33,089 nucleotides of DNA from Alistipes sp. CAG:435 (GTDB taxonomy: Bacteria; Bacteroidota; Bacteroidia; Bacteroidales; UBA932). Location of the stretch: the NCBI GenBank assembly GCA_000433355.1, contig FR893138.1:1-33089 (forward strand), read 5' to 3'. Position 1 is the first letter of the stretch, and each line of letters starts with the position of its first letter. The notes below the pieces were generated by a model that was not told the origin of the DNA, searched no databases, and was given only the letters and a program-made list of their open reading frames with translations. Shown here piece after piece: positions 1 through 7,742 of the stretch. Both the position numbers and the translations under genes were made by a program.

Positions 1-107
1 CATTTCTTCTCCAAAGCACTGAGAAAGAAGTTCTTCTGCGGTGAAGAGGAGATACGGGCCTGAAGGTCTCCAGCAATATTCATTAATCTCTCAGTCTCAA
101 GCCTTTT
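1..107 (-). pseudogene. Relic of the 3' end of a TPR/HTH membrane regulator
   Basis: Read on the minus strand, this stretch encodes about 35 residues that match two separate parts of the intact regulator at 14303-15868. The region just after its membrane segment (ETERLMNIAGDLQAR here, ETEKFMNIAEDLQAR there) is joined directly to its last residues (SPQKNFFLSALEKK here, SPQKEFFLSALEKK there). About 120 residues between them, including the HTH, are missing. A TGA at 108-110 closes the frame upstream, so no TPR part remains. The join lies where the intact gene has two similar short sequences (GAGATGCGGCC near 14354 and GAGACGGGCC near 14726), which suggests deletion between short repeats. The stop codon lies just outside the window. 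The homology is seen directly; the deletion route is inference. Confidence 0.75.
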
Positions 108-110
108 TCA

Positions 111-332
111 GCCTGCAGACTCCCGCATCTCCGATCTCGGCTTCGCAAATTTACATAATAATCTGTGATTTATACGCCCGTCCCATAAGTAAGCGTTAAA
201 AAATAAGTTGAGAAAAGAAATATATCCTCGAAAATATTCTCTTAATCTGAGGCAACTTATTTTTTTCATGTTACTTAAAGGAGATATTTGAAGAAATTTC
301 ATTAGATTTGTATGGGTAAATAATTGTGAGGA
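111..332. other. AT-rich intergenic region with a long inverted repeat
   Basis: No convincing gene. A perfect 13-base inverted repeat (AAAAAATAAGTTG at 198-210, CAACTTATTTTTT at 253-265) encloses 42 bases and has T-rich sequence on the outer side of both arms. It could act as a weak bidirectional terminator between the regulator relic and the sigma gene. The function is not certain. Confidence 0.35.
303..310 (+). promoter_or_regulatory. Bacteroidota-type -7 box for the ECF sigma gene
   Basis: TAGATTTG fits the Bacteroidota -7 consensus TAnnTTTG and lies 22 bases before the GTG start at 333. No TTTG is seen at the usual -33 spacing; the nearest (287-290) is too close. Only half of the promoter is supported. 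Confidence 0.4.
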
Positions 333-899
333 GTGAATACTTTTGAGTCATTATTCGTGAACTATCAACCGAGGCTTGTCACCTATGCCGATAGCATTGT
401 CAAGGATCATTCCATAGCGTTGGACATGGTGCAGGACACATTCTTCACATTCTGGAAGAAGTATTCCGGACAGGATGAGAAATCCTCCGCCCGTCTGTTG
501 TTCGCGATGACAAGGAACCGCTGCATAAACTACCTCAAAAGAGAGCGACTGCTGAACTACGTGGATCTATCATTTCTGGACAGCATCCAGAAAACGGAGA
601 AACTCTTCGGTCTTGACTTCTATTACGATGCCCCCGATTCCCCTCTAATACGGAAGGAAGTTGAGAATCAGGTCGAAAAGGTCTTGTCCCTTTTGCCTGA
701 CAGGTGCCGTGAAGTGTTCGTGATGAGCCGCTTCAAGGGAATGAAAAACCGAGAGATCGCCGAAATGTTAGGAATATCCCAGACCGCTGTCGAGAAGCAC
801 ATCAGAAGAGCCTTGGCATCCTTCACAGAAGAAGCGAAAGAACAAAACTCGCCTGCGTTCAGCTGGTTTGTCCTTTCGCTCCTTATCGGATGTTCATGA
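333..899 (+). CDS. ECF-family RNA polymerase sigma factor (Bacteroidota type)
   Basis: A 188-residue protein of normal ECF sigma length. Region 2 spans about residues 5-72 (ALDMVQDTFFTFWKKY is the core-binding and -10 recognition helix). Region 4 spans about 115-165 (LPDRCREVFVMSRFKG, then the HTH REIAEMLGISQTAVEKHIRRAL). The tail ends in a hydrophobic segment, as in many Bacteroidota PUL sigma factors. The start is GTG at 333, because the upstream in-frame ATG at 312 runs into TAA at 321; an AGGAG overlaps the start. It converges on the GH89 gene with 10 bases between them. Such factors are normally held by a FecR-type anti-sigma and activate a SusC/SusD operon. The only FecR here is 12 kb away on the opposite strand, so the pairing is plausible but unproven. 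Confidence 0.93.
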   Translation: MNTFESLFVNYQPRLVTYADSIVKDHSIALDMVQDTFFTFWKKYSGQDEKSSARLLFAMTRNRCINYLKRERLLNYVDLSFLDSIQKTEKLFGLDFYYDAPDSPLIRKEVENQVEKVLSLLPDRCREVFVMSRFKGMKNREIAEMLGISQTAVEKHIRRALASFTEEAKEQNSPAFSWFVLSLLIGCS

Positions 900-909
900 C
901 AGGATATTC

Positions 910-3066
910 CTAATACTTCCGAAGAATGTCCGCGACCCGCTTTCGGTAGTTTGGATCAGCAGTCTTGCGGAAGTGGCCTTTGCGGTGAGTCCACCAGTCT
1001 TTCTCGAATCCGCTGACTTTCTCCGAGAATCCTTCCTGGTCAAAGTCCTTTCCTTTCCTGACGGAGTCCTCACAGTAATCAAAGAACATATTCCATCTGG
1101 CCAAGTAGAAAGATGACATGAGTCCCGACCACTCACGGCTTGCATAGTCACCAAGACTGCTGCCACGGTCGCCCCAAGTGGTGACAAGGCAGCGCGCGTT
1201 GCTTTCAAAATAGTTCTTCTCCCTCTTGTCGGCGCCCCAACTTCTCGCTTCCGAGATCCATCCGCCCAACAGGAAAGAAGGCTCGCAGGCAAGCAGAGCA
1301 TCCATGTCCTTGAAGATCCCGTTGATTCTCCCGCGGAGAGCTTTCATCCGCACAGGATCTTCGTCATCAAAGGCTTTGGAGTATTCCAGGACCTCGTCCT
1401 GAAAGACATTGGCAAGATACTGTCTTGTCATGTTCACAAGATCAAAACGCTTGGCGGAACTGTCGAAAAGGAGTTCCAGCGCTTTTTTAAGATCCGCGTT
1501 CGGGAAGCCGCACCTTTCTTCCGATGTATGGCGGCACCGGCCAAGATCAGGACGGAGGGTCATCGGGGAACGGTGACCCTTGCCATTATAGATCTTCCGC
1601 GCTAACATATTCCACGCCTCCGCAGCTGCCGCGCTTCCGTCCGCCCTGCGTTCCGCGAGAGCCGAGGCATATTTTTCCGGAGTCAGTCCCCTGCCATAGC
1701 TCCATGCTTTCTCAAAGACATAGTCAAACATGTATGGATTGCAGTCGAATCCCTCAAGGGTGCCACCCAGTCCACATATTCCCGGGCCTGCCTCAGTCAG
1801 GACATTCTCTATCTTCTCATGCGTGTCGGCGAAGTTGCCTTTGAGCATAGAGTTTCCTCCAAAATTCCCGAGGTAGCACCAGATGAAAGGAACGCCGTGA
1901 AAGCTGTCTGTCATCTTCCAAACCTCCTGATAGTCACAGTAGTAGTCCAGCAACATCGATCGTTCGGCAGGATACGATGTGATGTAGGACTTTATCCTCT
2001 CTCCCGTCCAGTCTTTCCTTTGGTAGTAGAAAAGCCAAGTCATCTGGAGCCACACGGCATCCTTGTCAGCACTCACCAATGACTCGCAGACCTGCCGGCC
2101 GACCCTGGCAAGGTAATCCGGTTCCCAGGACGGCGGAGTCACCTCGTTGAACAGATCGATTCCATAGATGTGGTCAGTGCCATACATCTCTTCCTGAATC
2201 TCCAGAAACCTTTTCTGGATTCTTGAATATAATGGATCCATAGGATCAAGGAACCAACAGGTGTATGGTTCCTTGAATCCCGCCCATTCTCCCAGAGAAC
2301 GGATGTCAGCGTCAGGGAATATGCGTTTGATCGCCTGCGGAACATGACCAGCGAAAGCCGGCAGGACTGTTCTCATGCCAAGCTCCCGTTCCCGGCGGAC
2401 AATCTTCCTCTGCAGTTCCTCCTGTCCATCAAGCCAAGACACCGGAAGCGGCCCCTGCCATCTGTCAATGTTCTGCATCCGATGCCACGGAAGATGTGCA
2501 GGGCCTGTGAAATAGCCTCTGATCTCATCATCGGTCAGACCAAGTTCCGACCAGACCTTGTACCAGACGCTTTCCTGTCCCGTGATCGCAAGCGGGAGGT
2601 TTATCCCGTTCAATGCCATCCAATCAATGAAGCGTTCCCATTCCTTCCAGCCCCACCACGGAAGAGTGTAACCGAAAGTACAATAATTAAGGAAGAAACG
2701 GTTGGCCACCCTCGCCTCTGACGTGAACGGTTCTCCGACCACCGGCAATGATGACGGCAAACGGACAGGATCGTGACTGTACCATGAGACATCAACCTTG
2801 CAGCGATACCTTAGGTACCAGTTCAGTCCCATAGCCATCGCCGGCGCGCCAGTTCCGCTGACAAGAACTCCGCCGTCGGAATCCTCCACGGTGAAAAATT
2901 CAGCATCAGCCTTGTTGCGGCTCACATCCTGAAACCTGATCCGGTCACATTGTTCTCCCAAGATTCTCCGGGCCAATGCAGTGGCGGCCTCAGTCGAAAC
3001 GGAGGCGAAAACGGAGTCGGTACAGGCAGCCATCAGAACCATGGCCAGCATGAGACGAAGTTTCAT
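910..3066 (-). CDS. GH89 alpha-N-acetylglucosaminidase (NAGLU family)
   Basis: Hydrolyses terminal alpha-linked N-acetylglucosamine from glycans. The predicted 718 residues compare with about 743 in human NAGLU. Visible landmarks are the N-terminal domain, the barrel with FLNYCTFGYTLPWWGWKEWERFIDWMALNG, and two glutamates in family context: E308 in IDLFNEVTPPSW and E438 in GGTLEGFDCNPYMFDY. They are 130 residues apart, the same spacing as human E316 and E446. An all-alpha C-terminal domain follows. I chose the ATG at 3066, which gives a signal sequence (MKLRLMLAMVLMAAC) with a possible but imperfect lipobox; a longer frame open to 3159 lies inside the upstream gene. The start overlaps the stop of the acetyltransferase gene by one base (TGATG), implying translational coupling. 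It is the last gene of the PUL. Substrate (heparan-type or mucin-type alpha-GlcNAc) cannot be decided from sequence. Confidence 0.93.
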   Translation of the reverse strand: MKLRLMLAMVLMAACTDSVFASVSTEAATALARRILGEQCDRIRFQDVSRNKADAEFFTVEDSDGGVLVSGTGAPAMAMGLNWYLRYRCKVDVSWYSHDPVRLPSSLPVVGEPFTSEARVANRFFLNYCTFGYTLPWWGWKEWERFIDWMALNGINLPLAITGQESVWYKVWSELGLTDDEIRGYFTGPAHLPWHRMQNIDRWQGPLPVSWLDGQEELQRKIVRRERELGMRTVLPAFAGHVPQAIKRIFPDADIRSLGEWAGFKEPYTCWFLDPMDPLYSRIQKRFLEIQEEMYGTDHIYGIDLFNEVTPPSWEPDYLARVGRQVCESLVSADKDAVWLQMTWLFYYQRKDWTGERIKSYITSYPAERSMLLDYYCDYQEVWKMTDSFHGVPFIWCYLGNFGGNSMLKGNFADTHEKIENVLTEAGPGICGLGGTLEGFDCNPYMFDYVFEKAWSYGRGLTPEKYASALAERRADGSAAAAEAWNMLARKIYNGKGHRSPMTLRPDLGRCRHTSEERCGFPNADLKKALELLFDSSAKRFDLVNMTRQYLANVFQDEVLEYSKAFDDEDPVRMKALRGRINGIFKDMDALLACEPSFLLGGWISEARSWGADKREKNYFESNARCLVTTWGDRGSSLGDYASREWSGLMSSFYLARWNMFFDYCEDSVRKGKDFDQEGFSEKVSGFEKDWWTHRKGHFRKTADPNYRKRVADILRKY

Positions 3067-4175
3067 CAGACCTTGAGGAAGCATTTCTTGCGATAAAGGA
3101 AATAAAGGAATAACCAACAGACTGTGAAATAGCCGATGTTCATCACGAGTCCCGAACAACTTTCAGGGACAATGCCGGACAATCCTTTGAAGAAGAAGCC
3201 GGTCACAGGCCAGAAACCTATGATTCTCTGCGCCATGTAGATTGTGATGGAGTTCATGCCGACAACCTGGAAGAACACCGTGCCTTTCCTCCAGCCCTTG
3301 ACATCGATCAGATAATAAAAGACAGCGAACAGCCCTATCGACCACGCCCCGCACGCAAGGACGAAAGTGCTGGTCCACAATTTTTTGATGACGGGGAACC
3401 AGTGAGCCCAGACGACAGCCACGATCGCCATGACAATGGCCGCCGCAAGCATGTTCAAAGTCTTTCTTTCTCCGGTGGCGGGCGATTCCTTGACGTAGCG
3501 CCCCGTGAACATTCCAAGCATAGCCGTGACGACAGCGGGAATCGTGCTGAGGATTCCTTCCGGGTCATATACTCCCGGCTTGTAGATGTTGTCCGGAAGC
3601 AGAAGCCTGTCGATGTAGAAGGCTATGTTCCCCTCTTTTGACAAGGAATCCGCACCTGCCGGAGCATCCGGGGCTACGACAAGTTTGAGAAGAAGAAAAT
3701 ACCCTATAAGGATACCGGCAGCGACACCCCACTGTGTCTTCTTTCCGGTGTGGCAGTACAGGATGGCCGCCAGCATCCAAGCCAGACCGATTCTACCAAG
3801 CACACTTGGAATGCGGAGAGACTCGAAGTGAAACTGGAAGAAACCCTCATAGACCAGTCCGAGGAAGAAAAGCGTCAGTCCACGCCGGATGACATCCAAT
3901 GTTATCGACTTATCCGACAGTCCCTTCGAGCGTTTTTTCTCAAGGGAGAACGGGAATGTCATGCCGGAAATGAACAGGAACAGCGCGAAGATCGTGTCGT
4001 GGTGATGCAACCCGATCCAGTTCACATGGTTCATCTGCTGAGCCAGCCAGCAATCCTTGCCTCCCGGAAATATTCCGCAGGCCTCCGCGATGACAGCGCT
4101 CAGCCCCATGATGAACATCATGTCAAAGCCCCTGAGCGCATCCAACGACAAGAGTCGTCCGTTTGAGTTCGCCAT
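3066..4175 (-). CDS. Heparan-alpha-glucosaminide N-acetyltransferase-like membrane protein (HGSNAT / COG4299 / DUF5009 type)
   Basis: A 369-residue polytopic membrane protein with roughly ten hydrophobic segments. The N-terminal signature NGRLLSLDALRGFDMMFIMG and the following NHVNWIGLHHHDTIFALFLFISGMTFPFSL are typical of the HGSNAT/COG4299 group. In lysosomal HGSNAT the enzyme passes an acetyl group from cytosolic acetyl-CoA across the membrane to the amino group of terminal alpha-glucosamine. Bacterial homologues are mostly uncharacterised, so the substrate here is inferred from context. The gene overlaps the GH89 start by one base and sits 5 bases after the propeller gene. The pair matches two consecutive steps of heparan sulfate breakdown in animals. 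An alternative is acylation of some other periplasmic sugar. Confidence 0.82.
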   Translation of the reverse strand: MANSNGRLLSLDALRGFDMMFIMGLSAVIAEACGIFPGGKDCWLAQQMNHVNWIGLHHHDTIFALFLFISGMTFPFSLEKKRSKGLSDKSITLDVIRRGLTLFFLGLVYEGFFQFHFESLRIPSVLGRIGLAWMLAAILYCHTGKKTQWGVAAGILIGYFLLLKLVVAPDAPAGADSLSKEGNIAFYIDRLLLPDNIYKPGVYDPEGILSTIPAVVTAMLGMFTGRYVKESPATGERKTLNMLAAAIVMAIVAVVWAHWFPVIKKLWTSTFVLACGAWSIGLFAVFYYLIDVKGWRKGTVFFQVVGMNSITIYMAQRIIGFWPVTGFFFKGLSGIVPESCSGLVMNIGYFTVCWLFLYFLYRKKCFLKV

Positions 4176-4180
4176 ATACC

Positions 4181-5269
4181 CTAATTATTCAGTATCGTCA
4201 GTTTCCAGTTTCCTGTCGGCCCCCAAAGGTAGCCGGTGTATAATATTCCTTTACGGATCTTGATGCCTTCCGCCTCGAAATAGCCGCTCTTGGAACCCAA
4301 CTTAACTATTCCGGCCTTGTCATCAATGAACGCAAGGCTCTGCTGAGAAAGCTCGACCATCCCGTTGAAAGTTATCACTGAGACCTTTGCAGTCCTCTTG
4401 CTTCCGTCCCCGGTGAACCAGTAAAGACGTTTCTTGTAGATGCAGAAACCCTGCATCGGAGCTCCGTCGTTCAGTTCGACACTATTGATGAAAAATGAAT
4501 ATTTCGGCTTGAGGGCGCTCAGGTCATGAACAGCCACGTCGGGGCTGATGGTCTCGGTTTCAGCGACAGGACCGCTGCCTCCGCCTCTTACAACAGTTCC
4601 GATGTTCACGGTTGTGACAGGAACCTTCTTAGCCTTCTTCAAGGACCAGACCACGACTTTTGTGTCTTTTCCCGAGACCTCGCCACTTGAGTAGAGGATG
4701 CAGAGATTGTCGTTCTCCGTGTCGGTGCAGACCAGAAGATTCTGATAAGGCCCGACATAATAGTTGTCCTCGCAATCCTCCGGCATAAGTGTCACGCCAG
4801 GCTGGTACCTGACCCGTGAGATGATCTTTTCCGCGTAGTAGTCCCCCTCACCGCCTAACCTGCTGGAATAGTTCGATGTCCAGACGTAGGCATCCTCGCC
4901 GTCCTCCTCGACCGACATGTTCGTCCCATGGGCGGCGTACCAGATCTTCATCTCCTTACGGTACTGTCCCGAAGGGGTCATCCGTTGGAAGTACAGTGCC
5001 GAATGACGGGTGCCGCATGCCAGGATGTCACCGTTCTTGAGAATGTCGAAGCATTGCATGCCGACATCACCGCCCGCGATAGACAACGCATTGGCATACA
5101 CGATGTCATCCGATAATGTTTTTCCGTAACGGTCGGACGGGATGTCCGGCTTGTCGGTCTTGACGATAGTGTTTTCACCTCCGTTGCCATAGGATGAGGC
5201 ATGGCTGCAGGCACACTGCGAAAACAGCATGCCCGCGACCAATGAAAAAACGAGAATAAATCTGTTCAT
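4181..5269 (-). CDS. Exported TagC/helveticin-J-like beta-propeller protein
   Basis: A 362-residue exported protein. MNRFILVFSLVAGMLFSQCACS is a signal sequence; the cysteines could make it a lipoprotein, but the lipobox is not clean. The body has repeated beta-rich stretches with propeller-like motifs: MQCFDILKNGDILACG, AAHGTNMSVEEDGEDAYVWT, QGFCIYKKRLYWFTGD and FEAEGIKIRKGILYTGY. The GHG/xVE and EAEGI patterns recall the TagC/phage P68 receptor-binding propeller group, though I could not run a profile search. It lies between the GLUG lipoprotein and the acetyltransferase, in the same operon. A role in holding or sensing the glycan at the surface is inference. No catalytic motif is evident. 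Confidence 0.55.
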   Translation of the reverse strand: MNRFILVFSLVAGMLFSQCACSHASSYGNGGENTIVKTDKPDIPSDRYGKTLSDDIVYANALSIAGGDVGMQCFDILKNGDILACGTRHSALYFQRMTPSGQYRKEMKIWYAAHGTNMSVEEDGEDAYVWTSNYSSRLGGEGDYYAEKIISRVRYQPGVTLMPEDCEDNYYVGPYQNLLVCTDTENDNLCILYSSGEVSGKDTKVVVWSLKKAKKVPVTTVNIGTVVRGGGSGPVAETETISPDVAVHDLSALKPKYSFFINSVELNDGAPMQGFCIYKKRLYWFTGDGSKRTAKVSVITFNGMVELSQQSLAFIDDKAGIVKLGSKSGYFEAEGIKIRKGILYTGYLWGPTGNWKLTILNN

Positions 5270-5301
5270 TTATCCAATTGAGTTCCTTGCGAATAAACAA
5301 A

Positions 5302-7737
5302 TCATTTCGTCCACTCCTCCGGCAAGGTGTCTGTCCACTTTTCCGGAAGGATGATGGTGACCTTGGAAGCCTTGGATGCGTTCACGGTCGCCTCGTCAAC
5401 GGTGCTGGCATCCGTATTTCCTGTGTTCAACTGTACACTGGTGAACACGTTTGACACATAACCTTCCCCTCTCACCATGGCGAAGACATCACCTGTGTTG
5501 GCGGATTCCTTGATCTGGATGGTCGGGTAGAATCCGCAGACAAGGCCGGCGGCATAAGGCTTGTCGGCTTTTACGCTGGCGTGCGAGCCGACATAGACAT
5601 TGGCGGAGTTCGTACATTTTGTGATCACGATGTTGTCCGCGCCACGGCCGATCAGACCCGCTCCGCCTTGGGTGGTATAGCCCATCACCTTGCCTTTGTT
5701 GTGGCAATCGGTCATCTCCAGAGAGTTGTACACTGTTCCCATCAATCCACCGAATGATGCTGAATATGCAACCTCGCTGCGGCAGTCAACCGTGCCTTCG
5801 TTGCGGCATCCAGTGAGTTTCATGGAGCCTTCGCCCCCATCGCAGATAAGTCCGATGAATCCACCAACCGCATCACCTATCGCCTTGACCGTACCCTTGT
5901 TGTAGCAGTTCTTGGCGACAAGCATCTTCCCTTTAGCGACCCTCACAGCACCTGCGAGACCTCCGACGTTACCGTTACCTTTTTTGTCCGCTCCGTTTGT
6001 GAATATTATGTCGCCAGCGTTGTAACAGTCCTCATAGTAGCCACACGCATAACCCGCGATACCTCCGAGACCGGCGAAATTGGTCTTGCCGCCACCGAAG
6101 TCTGCTTTGATGTTTCCGGTGTTGTATGTCCTGTACATCTTGACTCCCGCACCGTCCGACTTTCCGAGAATGCCTCCGAACCAAGCGTTCCCGAGGCCGA
6201 TCTTGTTGGTGCTGATCGTGACATCGGACTCGTTCGAGCAATCGTAGATCTCAAGTCCGTCATTGTCCCACACGTCCGCGATGAGACCTCCGAAGAACAT
6301 CACCGCGACGAGGGAGAAGTTTCCACGCACATGGCAGTTCCTGTAGGTTCCTCCGGCTGTCTCATCCCCGACCAGTCCACCGATCATCGTTCCCTGACGG
6401 GTGTTCCCGATCTGTGTCTGAGTGTATTTCACGGTAGAGATGACGTTCTCGAACGTGGAGCCGTTGCTGTAGGCGGCGATGCCGCCGGCTCTGTCGTTAC
6501 CATCCGTGATGTTGAATGTTCCGGCGATCTTGAGGTTCTTGACGGTACCGTCGCCTTTGACGGTCTGGAATATTCCCGCATCACCGGAATTGGATTCGAT
6601 CCTGTAGGTGATTGTGTGATTCGCCCCGTTGAACACTCCGGAGAACCCAGCATTGACATAGAGGGATTTAGGTGTTCCGGTGAGGTCTATGTCAGAGTTG
6701 ACGATGACCTCGCCTCCATCCTTCCAAAGCGAGCAGTCACCGCCTTTCATGTAAGCCTCGGCGAAAGCAAGGAAATCATCGGCATCATTGATTCCGAGCA
6801 TGGACACCGGCAGTTCCAACTCTCCGGTCTCTCCGGTGTCTGAAGTCAGATCGAAACGCACTGTTCCGGATCCGGTGAAGCCTTCAGCGGTGGCAGACGG
6901 CGCGGTCACAGTCAACGTGGCCTCGTTGTCGCCCTTCTGCAGATCGACATTCCATCCGGCAGGAACATTGGTGATCGTCACCTTGTCGATGTTGGCATAT
7001 TCAACGGACTTCATCGTGCTTGTGGAGCCGTGCGCGACTCTTTCCAGTCTATCCGCCTCGAATTTGAGAACAGGAGCCGACGCTAGAACCTGCACGCTGA
7101 ACGAAACCGGGCTTCCCAATGTCCCTCTCTTGCTGACAGGGGTGACCGTGATTGTGCCTTCATGCTCGGCGGTCTCGTCCTTCAGGGCCGGAGCGGTGAT
7201 GTCAACCTTGCAGCCTTCCCTGACAAAGACGACCGTCCAACCTTTAGGAGCTGCGCTTTCAATGCTCCAGACATTTGAGAGCGAGGCCGGAATATTCATT
7301 GTCTGGGCATATTTCATGTTCAGCCCTTCCGCCACTCCATCAAGAGTGAACTCTACCGAGGCATCAGTCACCGAGACATTGATTGAGCGGGTCAATGTCC
7401 TTCTGTCGTAAGAGGTTACATCTATCTTGACCACACCGTTCTCCGCAGCCGAAGTGTTGTCTCCGGCAGGAGACGAGATGTGTATCTTCTTCTCTGTCGC
7501 CGCAAAATAGGCGTCCCATCCGGCAGGAGTCGTGAACTCCACCTTCGAGACTCCTTCCGAGCTGACAGGGAATGCTCTGGCCTCATCGTAGAAAAAAGTC
7601 TGGGTTCCGCCAAGCTCCGTGCCGGCGTCACCGTTGATGTCGAAAGTGAAAACCTCCTCGACCTCCTTGTCGCATCCGACCGCCATGGCCAAGGCCAGAG
7701 AGACAGTCGTTAATATTTTCATATAATTCATTTTCAT
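5302..7737 (-). CDS. Surface glycan-binding-type lipoprotein with Ig-like domains and a GLUG-repeat beta-helix
   Basis: An 811-residue lipoprotein; the lipobox AMAVGC follows a hydrophobic signal. ATG codons at 7737, 7731 and 7722 are all possible starts. Residues about 25-315 look like three Ig-like/BACON-like beta domains, each with a 'P-x-GWxV' type strand (TPAGWDAYF, APKGWTVVF, VPAGWNVDL). From about 320 to 770 there are repeated GLUG-type units (GGLVGDETAGGTYRNCHV, FGGILGKSDGAGVKMYRTYN, AGLGGIAGYACGYYEDCYN, GGLMGTVYNSLEMTDCHNKG), expected to form a right-handed beta-helix. It directly follows susD, the usual place of a SusE/SusF-like binding protein. The gap to susD is 5 bases. A carbohydrate-binding role is inferred from position and fold. 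Confidence 0.8.
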   Translation of the reverse strand: MKMNYMKILTTVSLALAMAVGCDKEVEEVFTFDINGDAGTELGGTQTFFYDEARAFPVSSEGVSKVEFTTPAGWDAYFAATEKKIHISSPAGDNTSAAENGVVKIDVTSYDRRTLTRSINVSVTDASVEFTLDGVAEGLNMKYAQTMNIPASLSNVWSIESAAPKGWTVVFVREGCKVDITAPALKDETAEHEGTITVTPVSKRGTLGSPVSFSVQVLASAPVLKFEADRLERVAHGSTSTMKSVEYANIDKVTITNVPAGWNVDLQKGDNEATLTVTAPSATAEGFTGSGTVRFDLTSDTGETGELELPVSMLGINDADDFLAFAEAYMKGGDCSLWKDGGEVIVNSDIDLTGTPKSLYVNAGFSGVFNGANHTITYRIESNSGDAGIFQTVKGDGTVKNLKIAGTFNITDGNDRAGGIAAYSNGSTFENVISTVKYTQTQIGNTRQGTMIGGLVGDETAGGTYRNCHVRGNFSLVAVMFFGGLIADVWDNDGLEIYDCSNESDVTISTNKIGLGNAWFGGILGKSDGAGVKMYRTYNTGNIKADFGGGKTNFAGLGGIAGYACGYYEDCYNAGDIIFTNGADKKGNGNVGGLAGAVRVAKGKMLVAKNCYNKGTVKAIGDAVGGFIGLICDGGEGSMKLTGCRNEGTVDCRSEVAYSASFGGLMGTVYNSLEMTDCHNKGKVMGYTTQGGAGLIGRGADNIVITKCTNSANVYVGSHASVKADKPYAAGLVCGFYPTIQIKESANTGDVFAMVRGEGYVSNVFTSVQLNTGNTDASTVDEATVNASKASKVTIILPEKWTDTLPEEWTK

Positions 7738-7742
7738 TGTTA

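Noticed and set aside
108..302. 64-codon minus-strand open frame before the sigma gene
   Set aside because: AT-rich, no features, covers the inverted repeat; probably not coding.
6331..7411. Long plus-strand open frames opposite the GLUG lipoprotein gene (170 and 207 codons)
   Set aside because: They lie antisense within a well-supported gene, lack recognisable domains or signal sequences, and reflect the high-GC codon pattern of the real strand.
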